NCBI GenBank assembly: GCA_017998555.1
Contig: JAGOCU010000079.1
Coordinates: forward strand, 1 to 8,272
DNA from: Thermoflexales bacterium
Lineage (GTDB): Bacteria > Chloroflexota > Anaerolineae > J036 > Brachytrichaceae
Direction: 5' to 3'
DNA: 8,272 nucleotides
Within the stretch, counting starts at the first letter, position 1, and each line of letters begins with the position of its first letter. The notes under the pieces are model-generated. The model searched no databases. It saw only the letters and a list, made by a program, of their open reading frames with translations, and had not been told where the DNA came from. A program made the position numbers and the translations under genes. This document shows positions 7,401 to 8,272 of the stretch, piece by piece.

Positions 7401-7836
7401 GGCGATCGTCGTGTCAACGACCCGGGCCGGGCAGCCGGTCAAGATCGATGTGGCCGGTCAGGTGGTCGCGCTGGAGCCAGCCGACATTCTCGTCCAGGCC
7501 CAGCCGCGCGAGGGTCTGGTGGTGGAGGGCGCAAACGGCATCGTTGTCGCGCTCGACACCGCTCTGACCGAGCCGCTCCTGCGCGAGGGCCTCGCGCGCG
7601 ATGCGGTCCGGCGGATCAACGATCTGCGCAAGTCGTCGGGGCTCAAGGTCACTGACCGGATCCGAACAGAATTCAAGGCGACCCCGAGGCTGACGGAAGC
7701 GCTCGAAGCTTTCGCCGACTATGTCAGGGCTGAAACGCTCAGCCTGACCCTGCGCGCGGCAGAGCAGCCAACCGGCCATCCTGCCACGGATAGCTTCGAC
7801 GGCGAGACGCTCGAACTGGGGATCACCCGCGTTTGA
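4438..7836 (+). CDS. ileS: Isoleucyl-tRNA synthetase, IleRS2-like, with swapped HIGH motif
   Basis: Cytoplasmic class I synthetase that charges tRNA-Ile and edits mischarged valine. The 1132-residue protein is in the size range of long bacterial/eukaryote-type IleRS. Catalytic-core motifs are altered: the HIGH signature reads Gly60-Val-His-His63 in NPMGVHHAWGRTYKD, and KMSKS reads AMHKS (676-680). Two Cys-x-x-Cys pairs (CPRC 233-236, CWRC 473-476) could bind zinc. The CP1 editing domain between them has AWTTTPWTLP (293-302) and GTGIVHNAPGCGPEDY (396-411). SKKRYWG (530-536) belongs to the core. The anticodon-binding region has SLDRWVLARL (from 758) and WYVRRSRERFW (from 800). The C-terminal end (from about 1053, RDAVRRINDLRKSSGLKVTD) is the extra domain typical of IleRS2. 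The gene appears intact. Whether it is the only IleRS of the organism cannot be seen. Confidence 0.96.
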   Translation: MSHSVIQSVSTQVDFSSQERDVLAFWARTSAFDRLRDLLAGSDKRFSFVDGPITANNPMGVHHAWGRTYKDMWQRYHAMLGHNQRWQNGFDCQGLWVEVEVEKSLGLKNKQDIEAMGIENFIRLCKQRVLKMAAQQTEQSIRLGYWMDWNSPDELRMLADKIAEDPMQRLTLQRGAREVSGTVEQLVGKLGMPELAGSYFTFADENNYQIWGFLKECYKNGWVYRGGDVIPWCPRCATGISQHEMEVDGYKDVPDPAFTVRMKLLTSNVDAAAWASPEAANAWKTAENRYALAWTTTPWTLPANVMCAVGPKLSYAIVRQGDAVYVLGAQTLKLLSGDYELLGTIVGAAMDGWTYAGLFDDLPAWRAAEAEWSKRSGRPNFAHRIILWDDVGEAEGTGIVHNAPGCGPEDYKLGKQFDTPAVAPLDETGNFMAGYGILTGRFGHDVPNDVERLLRDKGFLYRRDTYHHRYPHCWRCKTKLLYRQVDEWYISMDQLRHQMMKVSSTINWIPEFGKERELDWLRNMHDWMISKKRYWGLALPIWEYPDGTFEVIGSQEELKARAVEGWEKFEGHTPHRPWIDQVKIRDPKTGQIGVRVKDVGNPWLDAGIVAYSTMFYGSNREEWARWFPADFITESFPGQFRNWFYSLIAMSTVLEEQAPAKTILGFATLLDEKGDAMHKSQGNSIEFNEAAERAGADVMRWTYARHRYDDNLLFGWKSLDHIRRDVVIPLWNVYAFFCNYAAIDGWTPGGPARGEMTSLDRWVLARLAQVTDEIGAALDAYDARSAALAGERFVDDLSKWYVRRSRERFWRGEMDADKRAAYETLYEVLTTVCRLFAPVMPFLTETMWQNLSGMGLIAAGEAPAGAFSVHHERFPSARVLSPEEKALLADVEIARTTVNLGHSLRAQSKVKVRQPLARIFVVADPAGRAAILRQTEVISEELNIKAIEFSARESDLVTYRVLPDNRKLGPRFGADFPKVRAALAAIDPAIVVSTTRAGQPVKIDVAGQVVALEPADILVQAQPREGLVVEGANGIVVALDTALTEPLLREGLARDAVRRINDLRKSSGLKVTDRIRTEFKATPRLTEALEAFADYVRAETLSLTLRAAEQPTGHPATDSFDGETLELGITRV

Positions 7837-7844
7837 CTACGACT

Positions 7845-7891
7845 GGCGAGATCACCCTCCCGGCGCATCGCGCCGGGAGGGTGATCTCGCC
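7845..7891. repeat. Perfect palindrome, 22-bp arms, 3-base loop, after ileS
   Basis: Bases 7845-7866 are exactly reverse-complementary to 7870-7891 around the loop ATC. It starts eight bases after the ileS stop codon. The stem (GGCGAGATCACCCTCCCGG and onward) is strong enough to stop transcription, but the following bases are ATTGCGC, without a U-run. It may act as an atypical terminator or 3'-end protector, or be a dispersed palindrome with the same perfect-arm, 3-base-loop design as the one at 854-928, though of different sequence. Confidence 0.93.
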
Positions 7892-7898
7892 ATTGCGC

Positions 7899-7904
7899 TA
7901 CACT
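7899..7904 (+). promoter_or_regulatory. Candidate -10 box of the last gene
   Basis: TACACT, twelve bases before the ATG at 7917, downstream of the palindrome. No Shine-Dalgarno sequence lies between. A start of transcription seven bases further on would leave a leader of only a few bases. Confidence 0.3.
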
Positions 7905-7916
7905 TGGGCAACTCGG

Positions 7917-8272
7917 ATGCAAACGGCGCAAAAGACACGCACGATTGTTGAGACAGATGCCGCGCTCACGCTGACGGCCGATCAGCAGCGCGCGCTGTCT
8001 GGTCTGATGTCTCAGCTGGACCGAACCCACGGGGTGCCGGGCCCGCATATGCTCACCCTTTTTGGCAGCGCGCGTGACATCGAGGAGGTTCTGCGGGTGG
8101 CCGCGCCGGATGGGCCGCGCAAGCCGCGGACCGCCGAGCATCGCAAAGTGCTCTCCGCTTACGTGGACGCGGCCAATCTGCCGCCTTATCTGCGGCCTTG
8201 GCAATACCTCGTTTTTGAGCTGCTCGAGGCGTTGGCTGAATCCGCCCTGGCTTCGGAGAAACCCGCCATCAC
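7917..8272 (+). CDS. Unrecognised protein, 5' part only
   Basis: An open frame of 118 codons that starts MQTAQKTRTIVETDAALTLT and stays open to the window edge. I do not recognise the family. The visible part is soluble-looking and rich in Ala, Leu and Arg, with a likely helical stretch LTADQQRALSGLMSQLD (18-34), then HMLTLFGSARDIEEVLRVA, a basic KPRTAEHRK segment and PPYLRPWQYLVFELLEALAES near the end. No signal peptide, transmembrane segment or catalytic motif is evident. The start is uncertain: GTG 7881 and TTG 7893 are in frame upstream, but 7881 falls inside the palindrome. Codon use matches the neighbours (G/C at third positions), which supports real coding. It follows ileS by 80 bases and may have its own promoter. 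Confidence 0.65.
   Translation, partial: MQTAQKTRTIVETDAALTLTADQQRALSGLMSQLDRTHGVPGPHMLTLFGSARDIEEVLRVAAPDGPRKPRTAEHRKVLSAYVDAANLPPYLRPWQYLVFELLEALAESALASEKPAI

Overview
This GC-rich window holds seven genes. Four on the minus strand form the front of a LysW-type amino-acid biosynthesis operon (lysW-lysX-lysY-lysZ). A minus-strand gene encodes an SH3-like domain joined to a glycosidase-like barrel. On the plus strand are a complete isoleucyl-tRNA synthetase gene and the start of an unrecognised gene. The LysW system, the type of IleRS, the SH3/glycosidase fusion and the palindrome-rich intergenic DNA would suit a thermophile-related or Chloroflexota-like bacterium. Deinococcota also use LysW, so the phylum is an inference of moderate confidence. 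Every intergenic gap is shorter than 300 bases.

Layout. Positions 1-832 (minus) encode LysZ, cut by the left edge just before its expected end. A perfect palindrome with 36-bp arms lies at 854-928, between lysZ and lysY. Positions 940-2004 (minus) encode LysY, preceded by a purine/pyrimidine-biased hairpin at 2041-2096. Positions 2111-2953 (minus) encode LysX and 2956-3126 (minus) the 56-residue carrier LysW, with only two bases between these two genes. A third palindrome (3161-3226) separates lysW from the SH3/glycosidase-like gene at 3225-4322 (minus) and supplies part of that gene's stop codon. A 115-base divergent spacer follows, then ileS at 4438-7836 (plus). A fourth perfect palindrome (7845-7891) lies directly after ileS, and an unrecognised gene opens at about 7917 and runs off the right edge.

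How the genes work together. LysX joins the amino group of 2-aminoadipate (or glutamate) to the C-terminal glutamate of LysW. LysZ phosphorylates the side-chain carboxylate and LysY reduces it to the semialdehyde, all while the substrate is carried on LysW. The aminotransferase and hydrolase (LysJ, LysK) that finish the pathway are not in the window. LysX resembles the lysine-type enzyme of Thermus, so lysine synthesis is the favoured role, but a shared role in arginine synthesis is possible.

The most notable points are the IleRS active-site motif, which reads Gly-Val-His-His instead of His-x-Gly-His (a swap reported for mupirocin hyper-resistant IleRS2 enzymes); four unrelated long inverted repeats in four of the six intergenic gaps; and TAnnnT boxes placed 7-12 bases before three start codons that lack Shine-Dalgarno sequences, which suggests leaderless or nearly leaderless transcripts.
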